Source: Marivirga salinae | GTDB taxonomy: Bacteria > Bacteroidota > Bacteroidia > Cytophagales > Cyclobacteriaceae | Assembly: GCF_030503855.1 (NCBI RefSeq) | Contig: NZ_CP129971.1 | Span: 69,501 to 133,500, forward strand | Direction of reading: 5' to 3' | Length of the DNA stretch: 64,000 bases | Shown here: one piece after another, positions 18,929 to 28,712 of the stretch | How positions within the stretch are numbered: the stretch's first letter is position 1 | Layout: the number at the start of each line of letters is the position of its first letter | The notes under the pieces: generated by a model | What the model saw: the letters and a program-made list of their open reading frames with translations, nothing else | Databases searched by the model: none | What the model was told of the DNA's origin: nothing | Translations under genes and position numbers: made by a program

Positions 18929-20386
18929 ATGAGTCCGATTCTGGTCATTTCAGTCATATCCATTTACTTTCTGGTTTTAATGGGGATTTCCTGGCTTACT
19001 TCTCGTCAAAATGATAACCTAACATTTTTCACTGCCAACAGACAATCGCCTTGGTATTTGGTGGCTTTTGGAATGATTGGTGCTTCGCTTTCTGGTGTAA
19101 CTTTCATCAGTGTACCTGGTGAAGTGGGCAATACTGCTTTCGCTTATTTTCAGGTGGTTCTGGGCTATTTGGTGGGCTATTTTGTAATCGCTACTGTTTT
19201 GCTTCCCCTTTATTACCGACTTAATCTGATTAGTATTTACACTTATCTGGAACAAAGGTTTGGGAAATACTCCTATAAAAGTGGTGCATTTTTCTTTTTA
19301 CTATCTAGGATTGTTGGCTCTTCCTTTAGATTATTTTTGGTAGCTGGAGTATTACAATTAGCTATTTTCGATGCGTATGGCTGGCCTTTTTCGGTCACCG
19401 TGGCGATTACAATTGCATTAATCTGGCTCTATACCTTCCGCGGTGGGATAAAAACCATTGTTTGGACGGATACACTTCAAACGCTCTTCATGATTTCGGC
19501 AGTTGCTATCAGCATTTATTTAATGAAAGATGCATTAGATATGTCTTGGCTACAGCTAACAGAGAAAGTTTCTGCTTCAGGCTATTCCGAAATATTTGTT
19601 TGGGACTGGCAAAGTGGTCAAAACTTCTTTAAGCAATTTATCAGTGGCGCTTTCATTGCCATTGTGATGACAGGTTTAGATCAGGATATGATGCAAAAAA
19701 ACCTGACTTGCCGCTCCTTAAAGGATGCACAAAAGAATATGTTCTGGTTTTGCATAGTATTGGTAATTGTGAATTTCATGTTCTTAAGCATGGGTGCATT
19801 GCTTTACATTTATGCGGGAGAAATGAATATTGCCATTCCGACCAGAACTGATGATTTATATCCACTTCTTGCTCTCGAGCATTTCCCTTTAATTGCAGGA
19901 GTAGTTTTTCTTTTGGGGATAATTGCAGCAGCTTATTCTAGTGCTGATTCAGCCCTTACAGCATTGACCACGTCATTTTGTGTTGATTTCCTAGGCTTAG
20001 GCCAAGATGATAAACCCATTTCTAAGAAAATCCGCATCAGAGTACACCTGGTTTTCTCTGTCATTTTATTTCTAGTCATTATCGCGTTCAAAGCCATTAA
20101 TGATCAAAGCGTAATTACTGCTGTTTTTAAAGCAGCAGGCTATACTTACGGCCCAATTTTAGGGCTATTCACTTTCGGATTGCTCACAAAATATCAACTG
20201 AAAGATAAATGGGTTCCGTTAATAGCTGTACTCGCTCCTATCTTTTCTTATATCATCAATGAAAATTCGGAAGCATGGTTTTACGGCTATAAATTTGGAT
20301 TTGAAATACTGGTAGTCAATGGATTACTGACTTTCTTTGGATTATTTTTAATTAGAAAAGATAAAATAGAAATCGGCCTAAAATAG
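18929..20386 (+). CDS. Sodium:solute symporter (SSS family)
   Basis: A 485-aa inner-membrane transporter with about 13 TM helices. Family features include the N-terminal SIYFLVLMGISWLTSRQNDN segment, FFTANRQSPWYLVAFGMIGASLSGVTF (TM2, substrate/Na+ site), a TM5 region with FRGGIKTIVWTDTLQTLFM, GLDQDMMQKNLTCRS, and the TM8 sodium-site stretch AAAYSSADSALTALTTSFC. It is of the proline/sialic-acid/glucose-type subfamily common in marine Bacteroidota. The substrate is not predictable. Transcribed divergently from clpS-recR, with no operon partner. Confidence 0.92.
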   Translation: MSPILVISVISIYFLVLMGISWLTSRQNDNLTFFTANRQSPWYLVAFGMIGASLSGVTFISVPGEVGNTAFAYFQVVLGYLVGYFVIATVLLPLYYRLNLISIYTYLEQRFGKYSYKSGAFFFLLSRIVGSSFRLFLVAGVLQLAIFDAYGWPFSVTVAITIALIWLYTFRGGIKTIVWTDTLQTLFMISAVAISIYLMKDALDMSWLQLTEKVSASGYSEIFVWDWQSGQNFFKQFISGAFIAIVMTGLDQDMMQKNLTCRSLKDAQKNMFWFCIVLVIVNFMFLSMGALLYIYAGEMNIAIPTRTDDLYPLLALEHFPLIAGVVFLLGIIAAAYSSADSALTALTTSFCVDFLGLGQDDKPISKKIRIRVHLVFSVILFLVIIAFKAINDQSVITAVFKAAGYTYGPILGLFTFGLLTKYQLKDKWVPLIAVLAPIFSYIINENSEAWFYGYKFGFEILVVNGLLTFFGLFLIRKDKIEIGLK

Positions 20387-20842
20387 ATCCTAATACAAAA
20401 AGATTGAATTGATTGGCTTCCAATCATTGACAGTAGAGTTAATGAAACTTACGAAATGCTTTCAGGAAACCACATTTCAATATCTAAAATTGAACCGTTT
20501 TGAAAATATGAATCAGAGGCATTTCAGATTCCATGAGAACAAAAACATCTTATATATTAGAAAAAGACGCATTAGCGTAATTAATTGATGAACGTTTTGG
20601 AAATTACCTCAATGTTTAAGTCGTAACAAAATGAACGCTTATACAGAAGGAGTTGGATTCAATAACAGCAAAAAAACTTTGATACAAAGCTCAATATTCC
20701 AGAGCAGTAATTATAGTCTTTCATTTTTATTGTCAAGCATAGCATTCTGATTTCACAATGGCCGAAAGTAAAATGAAGATTGACAACCGCCAAAAAATCA
20801 GTACGTTATTAGAAGAAAGTAGAGTATCTACAAACCTGAGAA
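20387..20842. other. 456-bp stretch without an intact gene, possibly a decayed gene
   Basis: Contains only very short open frames. The longest (20442-20588, plus) would give a 48-aa basic peptide, MKLTKCFQETTFQYLKLNRF and onward, that resembles nothing I recognise. Fragments in shifted frames read like interrupted coding sequence (for example LIDERFGNYLNV near 20583), which would fit an old pseudogene. No terminator or promoter was recognised. Confidence 0.3.
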
Positions 20843-21301
20843 ATGAAAACTATATTTTTGACTTTGGGATTACTTTGTACAGTTTTTTTGCTCGAAGCGC
20901 AGGAAAAAACACCCCCTAATATTATAGTAGTAGAGTCGAACTTTATTATCAGCACTCATTTTTCTTATGACAGAGTCATGACTTCTGTTGGAGATAAGTC
21001 AGCACTAACGCTTGGGGGTGACTATATGATGGGGACTGGTTTTGGTTATGGAACGCATTGGATTGCACCAGAAATCAATCTTTTTTCTTTTGGTCCCAAA
21101 CACTTTCTCGAAACCGGAATACAATATGCAATTGCCTTCAGCAATAGTGAACCAGAAGCGGATAGTGATTCTTCGCTGGGCATCAAAGTTGCATACCGAT
21201 ACCAAGGATCTAAAGGATTTATTTTTCGCACCAGCTTATATGCACATCTCGGAGTTGATCCGCCTGTTTTTCCTACAATTGGATTTGGATACGCCTTCTA
21301 G
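20843..21301 (+). CDS. Small exported beta-rich protein, possible outer-membrane barrel
   Basis: A 152-aa protein of no recognised family. Signal peptide MKTIFLTLGLLCTVFLLEAQ, then short amphipathic strands (SNFIISTHFSYDRVM, LTLGGDYMMGTGFGYGTH, HFLETGIQYAIAF, SLGIKVAYRYQG) and a C-terminal PTIGFGYAF ending in an aromatic residue, as in outer-membrane barrels. This fits a small 8-strand barrel. It stands alone, after a stretch of possibly decayed DNA. Confidence 0.65.
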   Translation: MKTIFLTLGLLCTVFLLEAQEKTPPNIIVVESNFIISTHFSYDRVMTSVGDKSALTLGGDYMMGTGFGYGTHWIAPEINLFSFGPKHFLETGIQYAIAFSNSEPEADSDSSLGIKVAYRYQGSKGFIFRTSLYAHLGVDPPVFPTIGFGYAF

Positions 21302-21383
21302 AATTTTACTATTTCTTCAAAACAAATTTAAAACGCGGGAATTCCATTCACATTAGCTATAATTTTCATTTATCAGAGCAAAG

Positions 21384-21719
21384 TTAAACCTCTAGCTCTA
21401 CCATCGGATCCCAAAAAATACTTTTGAAATTCTGAATTTGATCATCCTTTACTTGAATCCCTTCTGCTTCCAATGCTTTTTGCATGGTGTCAGGAGTTTC
21501 AAAATGCATTTTACCGGTCAATAATCCATTTCTATTCACCACTCTATGTGCTGGGATATTTTCTATAGAATGAGAAGCATTCATAGCATATCCTACAACT
21601 CTGGAACTTTTTGCAGCTCCTAAGTATTTAGCTATAGCCCCATAGGATGTCACTCTTCCTTTAGGGATTAATCGGACAACTTGGTATACCTGATCGAAAA
21701 AATCATTCTTTTCCTTCAT
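21384..21719 (-). CDS. Alkyltransferase-like protein (ATL), MGMT homologue lacking the acceptor cysteine
   Basis: A 111-aa protein matching the C-terminal DNA-binding domain of O6-alkylguanine-DNA alkyltransferase: IPKGRVTSYGAIAKYLG (helix-turn-helix with the arginine-finger region), SSRVVGYAMNAS, and the active-site motif. The PCHR motif of MGMT is replaced by PAHRVVNRNG (about residues 67-76), so the methyl-accepting Cys is Ala. ATL proteins bind O6-alkylguanine and recruit nucleotide excision repair rather than repairing directly. I infer that role. Convergent with the small exported protein and divergent from the WG-repeat gene. Confidence 0.88.
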   Translation of the reverse strand: MKEKNDFFDQVYQVVRLIPKGRVTSYGAIAKYLGAAKSSRVVGYAMNASHSIENIPAHRVVNRNGLLTGKMHFETPDTMQKALEAEGIQVKDDQIQNFKSIFWDPMVELEV

Positions 21720-21850
21720 AAAATATGCAGACTGCTTTTACTTTTCTATTTTTGATTTTTCAGCTGGTGAATTTTTGGCATCCATCCTCCCCTTTTGGGA
21801 AAATTAAATGGGGTTTAATTCATTTTGCTATGTGTTTTCAATTTGTAAGT

Positions 21851-21862
21851 CGGTCATGACCG
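21851..21862. promoter_or_regulatory. 12-bp perfect palindrome CGGTCATGACCG next to the WG-repeat start
   Basis: It ends six bases before the start codon of the WG-repeat gene and is GC-richer than its surroundings. It could be an operator or a translation-blocking hairpin. It was found only here. Confidence 0.35.
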
Positions 21863-21868
21863 TTTCGT

Positions 21869-24118
21869 ATGGCTAAATTAATTTATATTTTCTTAATTCC
21901 ATGGTGTTTGTTTGCTTATGCCAGTCATGCGCAAGCTTATGCTAATTTTCCTCATGACAGCACTTTGGAAGTATTTTCCAAAAAGGGCAAAAAAGGAATT
22001 AGAAATGAAAGTGGAAACATCTTATTAGATGCAAAATATCAAGCTTTTGGATGGTCTGATGGTGAATCAAAAAGCCTAACTGGATATATTGGTTACCAAC
22101 AAAACGATTTATGGGGCTTAATGTCCAATGACTTCGAAGTAATTTCAAAACCTAAATACCATAGCTTATTGCCATTTGGTGATGATTTGTTTATCATTTC
22201 TGAGAAAAGTAAATATTCTAAAGTCCTATTCTATGGCTTAATTAAAGCGAATGGAAAGTCAAAAATTAAGACGAGTTTCCGAAACATTTATCCTGCTGGA
22301 AACCATCTTATCACAGCCACTAAAAAAGAGAAGGATATTTATTTTGGTATAATCAATTCCTCTGGTAAAACTACTCTACCATTTGAGTATTTCCATATTG
22401 GGTATTTAGGGCACGACAATTTTATTCTAACAAAAAATACTGGTGAAAAAGAACTTATAAAACTCGCTTCTAAGCCAGAAGTATTATTGGGAAATATGGA
22501 CAGTGTTTCCTCTTTTAGAGATGGAGTAGCTATCATTTTCAGAAATGGAAAACAGGGGCTAATTAGGCAAGATGGCAAAATGTTATTACCAATTGAGTAC
22601 AAAAAAATTGAATGGAATAATGGCACACATATTTATGTTACACCTCTCGATGAATGGACTATTTTAAATCAAAATGGCAGAGAAACAGGTATACAAAAAG
22701 CTGATTCCATTTTTTATTTGAATGATAGTTTACTTGTAAAAAACACTTCTTCATTTGCCCAAATCCATAATATTAACACTAATAAAAGCAATCAAGTTTT
22801 TCATGCAGATATCATTGGTGTATTTGGAGACCACTTCATTCTCAATAAATCAAATCAGACTTTCATAGCTCAGGACAGCAATCAAATTATTAGTGAAAAA
22901 TTCAATAATGATGTTCAATGGAATGAAGATTTTTTTGTAGCAAAAAAGAAAACTTATCAAGGTTTTGAAAACATCATTATTAGTACAAAAGGAAAATCAA
23001 TAAAAGCTGACTCATACATGTTTTTAGATAATTCCATCGCCCTAAAAATCAAAGCAAATTGGGGTATTTTTGATAAGAATTTAAAAGAAGTCATCCCTCC
23101 TCTTTATCTCAATATCCTGAGAAATGAAAATCAATATATAGTGAATTTTAAAGGTCTTTATGGTGTAATTGACCTAAATAACAATTGGGTAATTCCCCCT
23201 CAATACAAAGAAATTAAAGCTATCAACAGCACTCAATACAAATTGGTAGATAAATATTTACGTGAATTTATTTCTGACGGAGATGGAAATACCGAAGCCA
23301 GACTATATTATGATTTTTATGGAAACTATGGAGTGGAGCAAGATTTAAACGATAAATATAGATTAGTTGATCATAAAGGACAGGCTATATCTGATTTCAA
23401 AAAGGGCAAATATTCAGGTCATGGGAAATCAGGAATAATTTTTCGAAATGGAAACCAGCATATATTGCTAAATGATTCTGGGAAAGAACTATTCAAGATT
23501 AATGATTATGATACTATCATTTTTTCAGATGATGAATACTTAGCCATTCAAAAAAATGGTCAATGGGGATTTATAAATGATAGTGGTATTTTAAGAATCG
23601 CAAATCGCTACGATACAGTGCGTCCTTTTAAAAATGAAAGGTCAGCAGTTAAAATCCGTAATTCATGGGGTTTTATAAATCGAAGTGAAGATTTAGTGGT
23701 TCAGCCATATTATTCTAAAGTGTCAGATTTTGAAAACAGCACTGCATTTGTCCGAATTAATAATAAATACGGATTGATTAATGTGAATGGCGATTTCATA
23801 ATTGAGGCTGAATACGATGAAATTTTAAAAGAAAAGGGATTTTATTTATTGAGAAAAGCTTCAAAATGGGGAATTGCAAATACTCAAGGTGAAGTAATTT
23901 CTTATCCTAACTACGATGAAATTACTGTGGGAAATGATTATCTCAAAGTAGAAAAATATGGCACTTCCAGGATTCTCTCCAAAAAAGGAACAAACCTTAT
24001 TGACAATCAATATGATCAAATCTATTATGACGAAGAAAGAAAGCTTTTCCTTGCAAAGAAAAAATCTAAAAAAGAACAAGTTTTCTTAACTGATATTTTG
24101 AGTGGTGACTATCCTTAA
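21869..24118 (+). CDS. Exported WG-repeat protein
   Basis: A 749-aa protein with a signal peptide (MAKLIYIFLIPWCLFAYASHAQA) and many WG repeats of about 45-50 residues. Examples are LWGLMSNDFEVISKPKY, QGLIRQDGKMLLPIEYKKI, WGIFDKNLKEVIPPLY, YGVIDLNNNWVIPPQYKEI, WGFINDSGILRIANRYD, WGFINRSEDLVVQPYY, YGLINVNGDFIIEAEYDEI and WGIANTQGEVISYPNYDEI. WG repeats are thought to form extended beta structures for protein binding, and no catalytic site is visible. Probably periplasmic or surface-exposed. Monocistronic as far as can be seen. Confidence 0.88.
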   Translation: MAKLIYIFLIPWCLFAYASHAQAYANFPHDSTLEVFSKKGKKGIRNESGNILLDAKYQAFGWSDGESKSLTGYIGYQQNDLWGLMSNDFEVISKPKYHSLLPFGDDLFIISEKSKYSKVLFYGLIKANGKSKIKTSFRNIYPAGNHLITATKKEKDIYFGIINSSGKTTLPFEYFHIGYLGHDNFILTKNTGEKELIKLASKPEVLLGNMDSVSSFRDGVAIIFRNGKQGLIRQDGKMLLPIEYKKIEWNNGTHIYVTPLDEWTILNQNGRETGIQKADSIFYLNDSLLVKNTSSFAQIHNINTNKSNQVFHADIIGVFGDHFILNKSNQTFIAQDSNQIISEKFNNDVQWNEDFFVAKKKTYQGFENIIISTKGKSIKADSYMFLDNSIALKIKANWGIFDKNLKEVIPPLYLNILRNENQYIVNFKGLYGVIDLNNNWVIPPQYKEIKAINSTQYKLVDKYLREFISDGDGNTEARLYYDFYGNYGVEQDLNDKYRLVDHKGQAISDFKKGKYSGHGKSGIIFRNGNQHILLNDSGKELFKINDYDTIIFSDDEYLAIQKNGQWGFINDSGILRIANRYDTVRPFKNERSAVKIRNSWGFINRSEDLVVQPYYSKVSDFENSTAFVRINNKYGLINVNGDFIIEAEYDEILKEKGFYLLRKASKWGIANTQGEVISYPNYDEITVGNDYLKVEKYGTSRILSKKGTNLIDNQYDQIYYDEERKLFLAKKKSKKEQVFLTDILSGDYP

Positions 24119-24276
24119 TTTCAATCTCCAGCAGAAATAATTTCCTCCATATTAATCCTATCTATTATAATCTATTAGCTGATTTTTCTGTGAAACATAT
24201 TGAATTTCACAAGGTTTCCAGTCATCTCAATAAAATATTCATTCTCACTTTTTTCGATAAGATGTGATTTTTAGCT

Positions 24277-24284
24277 TATATTTG
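24277..24284 (+). promoter_or_regulatory. Bacteroidota-type -7 element upstream of the histidine kinase
   Basis: TATATTTG, an exact TAnnTTTG match, about 50 bp before the kinase start. No clear -33 TTG. Confidence 0.45.
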
Positions 24285-24334
24285 AGTTGTTTTTAGGGAT
24301 GAATTAGGATAATTTAAATTCCTTAGTGTACTTT

Positions 24335-26029
24335 ATGGCTTACAAATTTGAACATACTGCTGATATAGCTTCTGAACTTCCAGGAGAGCTTCTTTTTAAA
24401 ATAATGAATGAAAGCTCATTAGTTGAAGCAAATGGAGTTCCTGCAAAAGCATTGAGAAATATGCTGAATTTCATTACCCACGAATTTGAAGCTGATGAAC
24501 ACTGGGTGGTTGAAGAAAGTAAAAAAGATAATTGCCTAAAGTGGGATCTGGAAAACCCATTAATTAAAGAGAGCATTCCATTCAACCATGAATTGAAAGA
24601 AAAAAGTCAACATCCTTTTTTCACTGTTGAAATTAAAAAGCCATTTTTATTATTTAAACATCATTTAATTTTCCCTGTAGATATAAATGAAAAGAAAATT
24701 TACATAGGCTTTTCTTCCCAGCAAAAGTTTGATTTAACTTCACAGGATAAAAAATTCTTTCATGTTATCTCTGAAAGGTTAAAAGAGTTAATCTTATTAA
24801 TAAACAATGAAAGAAAAGAAAAATCAAAGTCTCAGCGATTAGAAACTATATTGGATAGGCTACCTCAAGCTATCGTGTTCACCGAAAATAGAAATGGTGA
24901 TACATGGCTAAATAATGAAGCCCTTCAGATTTTTGGCTTAGGAAAAAATGAGAAATCAATCCCATCTGAGCTTTTCAGCAAAAAATTAGCAGAGCTCAAG
25001 GTAAAAGTCACCAATAAAGAAGAAGTAGAATTGGTGGGAAATAATATGATTAGCTTAAATGCTTTACCATCAAGCTTTGGAGAAGATTGGATCTGGAAAT
25101 TCGAAAATTTCGTTTTGAAAGTAATTCGAAAAAACGCCTATATAGCTGGAAAAGAAGGAGAATTATGGGTTTTCGATAATGTAAGTGAATTATATTTCGC
25201 TAATGAAAGATTGAATTCTCTTTTCAGAAAACTTAATGTAGCCTACAATGAGATTAATGCTAACCTTACAGAATTTCAAAGCAAATCGAGTAGTAAAAAT
25301 ATTACAGATTTAGAAGCTGAAGAATCACGAATCATACAACAATATGATGATAAAGATATTTTAGGAAAAGTTACTCATGATTTGAGAACCCCTTTTGCTA
25401 AGGTTTATACTATAGTTCAGCTTCTTTTAACTGACAACGAGGAAAATTTAAGTGATCAACAGGTAGAAAGAATCAACCTCATTAAGCAAGTAGTAGCTGA
25501 TGGATTACAAATCGTAAAAGGATTTTTGGATACAGGCAATATGGTCTTGGATGACAAGAAATTTAAGCCAGAAACCATAGATATTCAAGAATTCGTGGAC
25601 AACAGTTTAATGCCTTATGAACTTTTATCTGCCAAAAAGAATATTATTTTTATTACTCAGGTATTGAATAAAAATCTGAAACTTGAAGTTGATAGAACCT
25701 ACCTCAGAAGAATTGTGGACAATTTGGTATCCAATGCCATTAAGTTTTCATCAAATGAAACACAAATTAACTACACCATATACCAAGAAGGTGAAGAAAT
25801 CATATTTTCTGTAAAAGACCAAGGACCTGGACTTACAGATGATGACAAAAGCCGGCTATTTAAAAAATATCAGCAACTATCTGCCAAACCAATTGGCACA
25901 GATGAATCTACTGGATTAGGACTTTACATCGTAAAAACCATGACAGATAAAATGGGTGGCAGAATTTGGGTGGAAAGTGAGAGTGGAAAAGGAGCTGAAT
26001 TCAAAGTTGCTTTTAAAGCCAAATCTTAA
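24335..26029 (+). CDS. Soluble sensor histidine kinase
   Basis: A 564-aa cytosolic kinase (no TM). Residues up to about 165 look like a GAF-type sensory domain, followed by a PAS-like region (ETILDRLPQAIVFTENRNGD and on), a short coiled coil, and HisKA with the H-box in VTHDLRTPFAKV (about 350). The ATP-binding domain has N-box LRRIVDNLVSNAIKFSS, G1 KDQGPGL and G2 ESTGLGLYIVKTM. All catalytic boxes are intact. An ATG three codons after an in-frame GTG is taken as the start (MAYKFEHTAD). No response regulator is adjacent, so it is an orphan kinase. Confidence 0.88.
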   Translation: MAYKFEHTADIASELPGELLFKIMNESSLVEANGVPAKALRNMLNFITHEFEADEHWVVEESKKDNCLKWDLENPLIKESIPFNHELKEKSQHPFFTVEIKKPFLLFKHHLIFPVDINEKKIYIGFSSQQKFDLTSQDKKFFHVISERLKELILLINNERKEKSKSQRLETILDRLPQAIVFTENRNGDTWLNNEALQIFGLGKNEKSIPSELFSKKLAELKVKVTNKEEVELVGNNMISLNALPSSFGEDWIWKFENFVLKVIRKNAYIAGKEGELWVFDNVSELYFANERLNSLFRKLNVAYNEINANLTEFQSKSSSKNITDLEAEESRIIQQYDDKDILGKVTHDLRTPFAKVYTIVQLLLTDNEENLSDQQVERINLIKQVVADGLQIVKGFLDTGNMVLDDKKFKPETIDIQEFVDNSLMPYELLSAKKNIIFITQVLNKNLKLEVDRTYLRRIVDNLVSNAIKFSSNETQINYTIYQEGEEIIFSVKDQGPGLTDDDKSRLFKKYQQLSAKPIGTDESTGLGLYIVKTMTDKMGGRIWVESESGKGAEFKVAFKAKS

Positions 26030-26123
26030 AATTCTTTACAAAGAATTTGTCCTATTTTTCTCTTTATTTCTCCAAAGTATTTTACTTTAGATTTTTAAAA
26101 TTTTGGAATCATTATAATTTGCT

Positions 26124-27344
26124 ATGAAGAATTTAATTCTACTGGGCCTCCTAGTACTATTGTTTGCATGCTCACCCGAAAAGGAAAAGATTGATCTGTC
26201 AGGGAAATGGATAGGTGAAATCAGTATGCAGGACAAGACCATGCCGTTTGAAATGCAAATTCAAGCAGAAAAAGATGGTAGTATAAAAGCAGAAATTATA
26301 AATGGTGAAGAAGAAATAGTATTGGATGAAATCAAAAAAGCAAATGATTCTCTTCATATCCCTTTACACATTTTTGATATTACAATTGATGTAAAAATAG
26401 GTAATAATGTATTAGCAGGAACCTACACCAAACATTACGAGGAAGATTATGTGCTTCCCATTACTTTTCACAAAGGTGAAAACAGATTTAAAAGTAATTC
26501 AGAAAAAGAACCGTCTGATTTTTCAGGCAAATGGGAAGTAACTTTCATTGAACCAAAAGAGAAAGATACCACTGAAGCAGTGGGGATATTTGAGCAAAAT
26601 GGAACAACTATAAAAGGAACATTTTTAACACCTTTAGGGGATTACCGTTATTTAGTAGGTATTGCTCAAGGAAATCAAATGAAATTAAGCACTTTCGATG
26701 GGAATCATGCCTTTCTTTTTGAAGCTGAATTGCAAAGCGACAATACCTTAAAAGGAGATTTTTATTCAGGAAAAGAGTGGTATGAAAGCTGGACAGCATT
26801 TCGAAATGAGAATGCAGAACTTCCAAACCCAGACTCTTTAACTTATCTTAAAAAGGGATATGATAACATCTATTTTAGCTTTCCGAATTTAGAAGGTGAA
26901 AAAGTAAGCTTGACGGATGAGAAATATCAAGACAAAGTGGTTATCGTTCAAATTTTTGGTACTTGGTGTCCTAATTGCATGGATGAAACCAAATTTCTAA
27001 CTCAATGGTATGATAGAAACAAAGACAGAGGAGTTGAAATCATTGGATTAGCTTATGAATCCAAAGATGATTTTGATTATGCCAAAAGTAGGGTGGAAAA
27101 AATGATTAAGAAATATGATGTGAAATATGACTTTCTTATTGCGGGAACTAATGATAAGGAAGCAGCTTCTAAAACCTTGCCAATGCTAAATCGTGTGATT
27201 TCATTTCCAACCATGATTATACTTGATAAGAATGGTGAGTTGGTCAGCATTCATACTGGTTTCAATGGCCCAGGAACAGGGAATTATTACGATGAATTTG
27301 TAAAGAATTTCAACTCAAAAATGGATAGCCTTTTAATTGAATAA
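26124..27344 (+). CDS. TlpA-like thioredoxin-fold lipoprotein
   Basis: A 406-aa lipoprotein: signal sequence with lipobox LLFACS (Cys about residue 16), two lipocalin-like or beta-rich regions (each beginning with LSGKWIGEI or FSGKWEVTF), and a C-terminal TlpA/AhpC-type domain from about 255. The redox motif is FGTWCPNCMDE (WCPNC, about 285) and a cis-Pro loop is visible in VISFPTMIILDKNG. It probably reduces periplasmic disulfides. It is followed four bases later by a gene for an exported protein and then a DUF2490 gene, so these three form a unit. Confidence 0.87.
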   Translation: MKNLILLGLLVLLFACSPEKEKIDLSGKWIGEISMQDKTMPFEMQIQAEKDGSIKAEIINGEEEIVLDEIKKANDSLHIPLHIFDITIDVKIGNNVLAGTYTKHYEEDYVLPITFHKGENRFKSNSEKEPSDFSGKWEVTFIEPKEKDTTEAVGIFEQNGTTIKGTFLTPLGDYRYLVGIAQGNQMKLSTFDGNHAFLFEAELQSDNTLKGDFYSGKEWYESWTAFRNENAELPNPDSLTYLKKGYDNIYFSFPNLEGEKVSLTDEKYQDKVVIVQIFGTWCPNCMDETKFLTQWYDRNKDRGVEIIGLAYESKDDFDYAKSRVEKMIKKYDVKYDFLIAGTNDKEAASKTLPMLNRVISFPTMIILDKNGELVSIHTGFNGPGTGNYYDEFVKNFNSKMDSLLIE

Positions 27345-27347
27345 AAA

Positions 27348-27980
27348 ATGAATCTCTTTTTTAAATATTCAATACTTCTTTTAGTGCTTTTTGCACATGT
27401 GAGCGCTTCCTACGCCCAAGAAATTGGAGAGAAATATGAAAGAGAGGAAAAAATCAAGCAAGAAGAATTCCCTAAACCTGCTTTGAAATTAATTAAACCT
27501 ATTCTTAAAAAAGGAAAAAGAACACGATATTTTAAAGATCATGAAGCAGAAACTTATTTCTTTGAAGTTAAAACGATCTATAAAGACGAAAAAATAAGCA
27601 TCAAATTCTACAAAGATGGTAGCCTTTTGGATATTGAAATCCTGAAAGAATTTAATGAGCTACCTGAAGAAATTCAAGAACAAATTCAGCAGTATTTTCA
27701 AACTAATTATAAAAAACATAACCTCAACAGAATTCAAATTCAATATAATCGTGAAAAGGAATATGAAGATGGAGAACTAGAAATTGATGAGGATAAAGAG
27801 TATGTAGAAGAATTTTTAGAATTGGACTTGGAAGACCTCGTTATAAAGTATGAAATTGAAGCTGAAGTGGTGAGTGAAGATAATGAAAGAGGTTTTTTCG
27901 AATTTCTTTTTGGTGCTGAGGGTAAAATGGAACAAATCAAGAAAATCATTATAAGGGCTGATGACAACGTACTTTATTAG
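27348..27980 (+). CDS. Exported acidic hypothetical protein, PepSY-like
   Basis: A 210-aa protein with signal peptide MNLFFKYSILLLVLFAHVSASYAQ. The mature part contains a segment DGSLLDIEILKEFNELPEEI and an amphipathic helix IQEQIQQYFQTNY, an arrangement like PepSY-type or PepSY-like domains (strand, then helix, then strand). A very acidic stretch follows (EKEYEDGELEIDEDKEYVEEF). The family was not firmly recognised. It sits between the TlpA-like gene (four-base gap) and the DUF2490 gene, which it overlaps by 20 bp, so co-expression is likely. Confidence 0.7.
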   Translation: MNLFFKYSILLLVLFAHVSASYAQEIGEKYEREEKIKQEEFPKPALKLIKPILKKGKRTRYFKDHEAETYFFEVKTIYKDEKISIKFYKDGSLLDIEILKEFNELPEEIQEQIQQYFQTNYKKHNLNRIQIQYNREKEYEDGELEIDEDKEYVEEFLELDLEDLVIKYEIEAEVVSEDNERGFFEFLFGAEGKMEQIKKIIIRADDNVLY

Positions 27981-28653
27981 AAGTCTTTTTTTCTTTTTAT
28001 TTTTTATTCAATTCATAGGACAAGCCCAAAAAAGCCCTTCTATCCGATGGGAGCCCGGTGTTTCGCTTACCAAAAAAATAGACTCTAGATGGAGTTATAA
28101 CATATCTCTGATGGGCAGGCAAAGGTTTACCAATTATGGAGAAGGTGAGAAAAACTTCAAGACCGATCGCTGGGAAATTAAAGGCTTTGGTACTTATACC
28201 CTTTTAGGAGGTAAAAAATTAAGTTTAGGTTATATGTATAGAAGCTATAACCCCTTTGAGCCAGAAGGTGGATGGGAACATAGAATCACCCAACAAATTG
28301 CTTTTATTACGAATTTCGGAGGATACCGAATAGGAAATAAATTCAGAATAGAACAAAGAATCCGTTCAAGTGATTATTTAACGAGATTAAGATATTCCAT
28401 AAGCAATGATTTTCCATTACAAGGAGAAAATCTTGATCCTAAAGAATTTTATCTGATTGCTGGAAATGAACTTGTTTATGCGTTCAATCGAATAGGCAAT
28501 GAATTAGAAAACCGATTTTCATTGGGAATAGGCAGGCTTATTAAAAAAGGACAAAAGCTTCAATTCGCTTTTGTAAGCCGAAACAGTGATTTAATCAGTA
28601 CGAGTCGCGATCATATTATTCAGTTTGAAAGCGTTTATTACTTTAGTTTGTAA
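27961..28653 (+). CDS. DUF2490-family outer-membrane beta-barrel protein
   Basis: A 230-aa exported protein with signal peptide (TTYFIRSLFFFLFFIQFIGQAQ). The family hallmarks are a series of amphipathic strands with SRWSYNISLMGRQRF, KKLSLGYMYRSY, GGWEHRITQQIAF and FRIEQRIRSSDYLTRLRYSI, ending in VYYFSL with a terminal hydrophobic strand. This fits the DUF2490 barrel group. It overlaps the previous gene by 20 bp. A 20-bp perfect stem-loop about 60 bp after the stop may end the transcript. Confidence 0.8.
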   Translation: MTTYFIRSLFFFLFFIQFIGQAQKSPSIRWEPGVSLTKKIDSRWSYNISLMGRQRFTNYGEGEKNFKTDRWEIKGFGTYTLLGGKKLSLGYMYRSYNPFEPEGGWEHRITQQIAFITNFGGYRIGNKFRIEQRIRSSDYLTRLRYSISNDFPLQGENLDPKEFYLIAGNELVYAFNRIGNELENRFSLGIGRLIKKGQKLQFAFVSRNSDLISTSRDHIIQFESVYYFSL

Positions 28654-28712
28654 ATAACCTGAATTCGATTATTAATTTAGGATTCAGACTGTTTGTAAAT
28701 AGTGAGTTTCAA

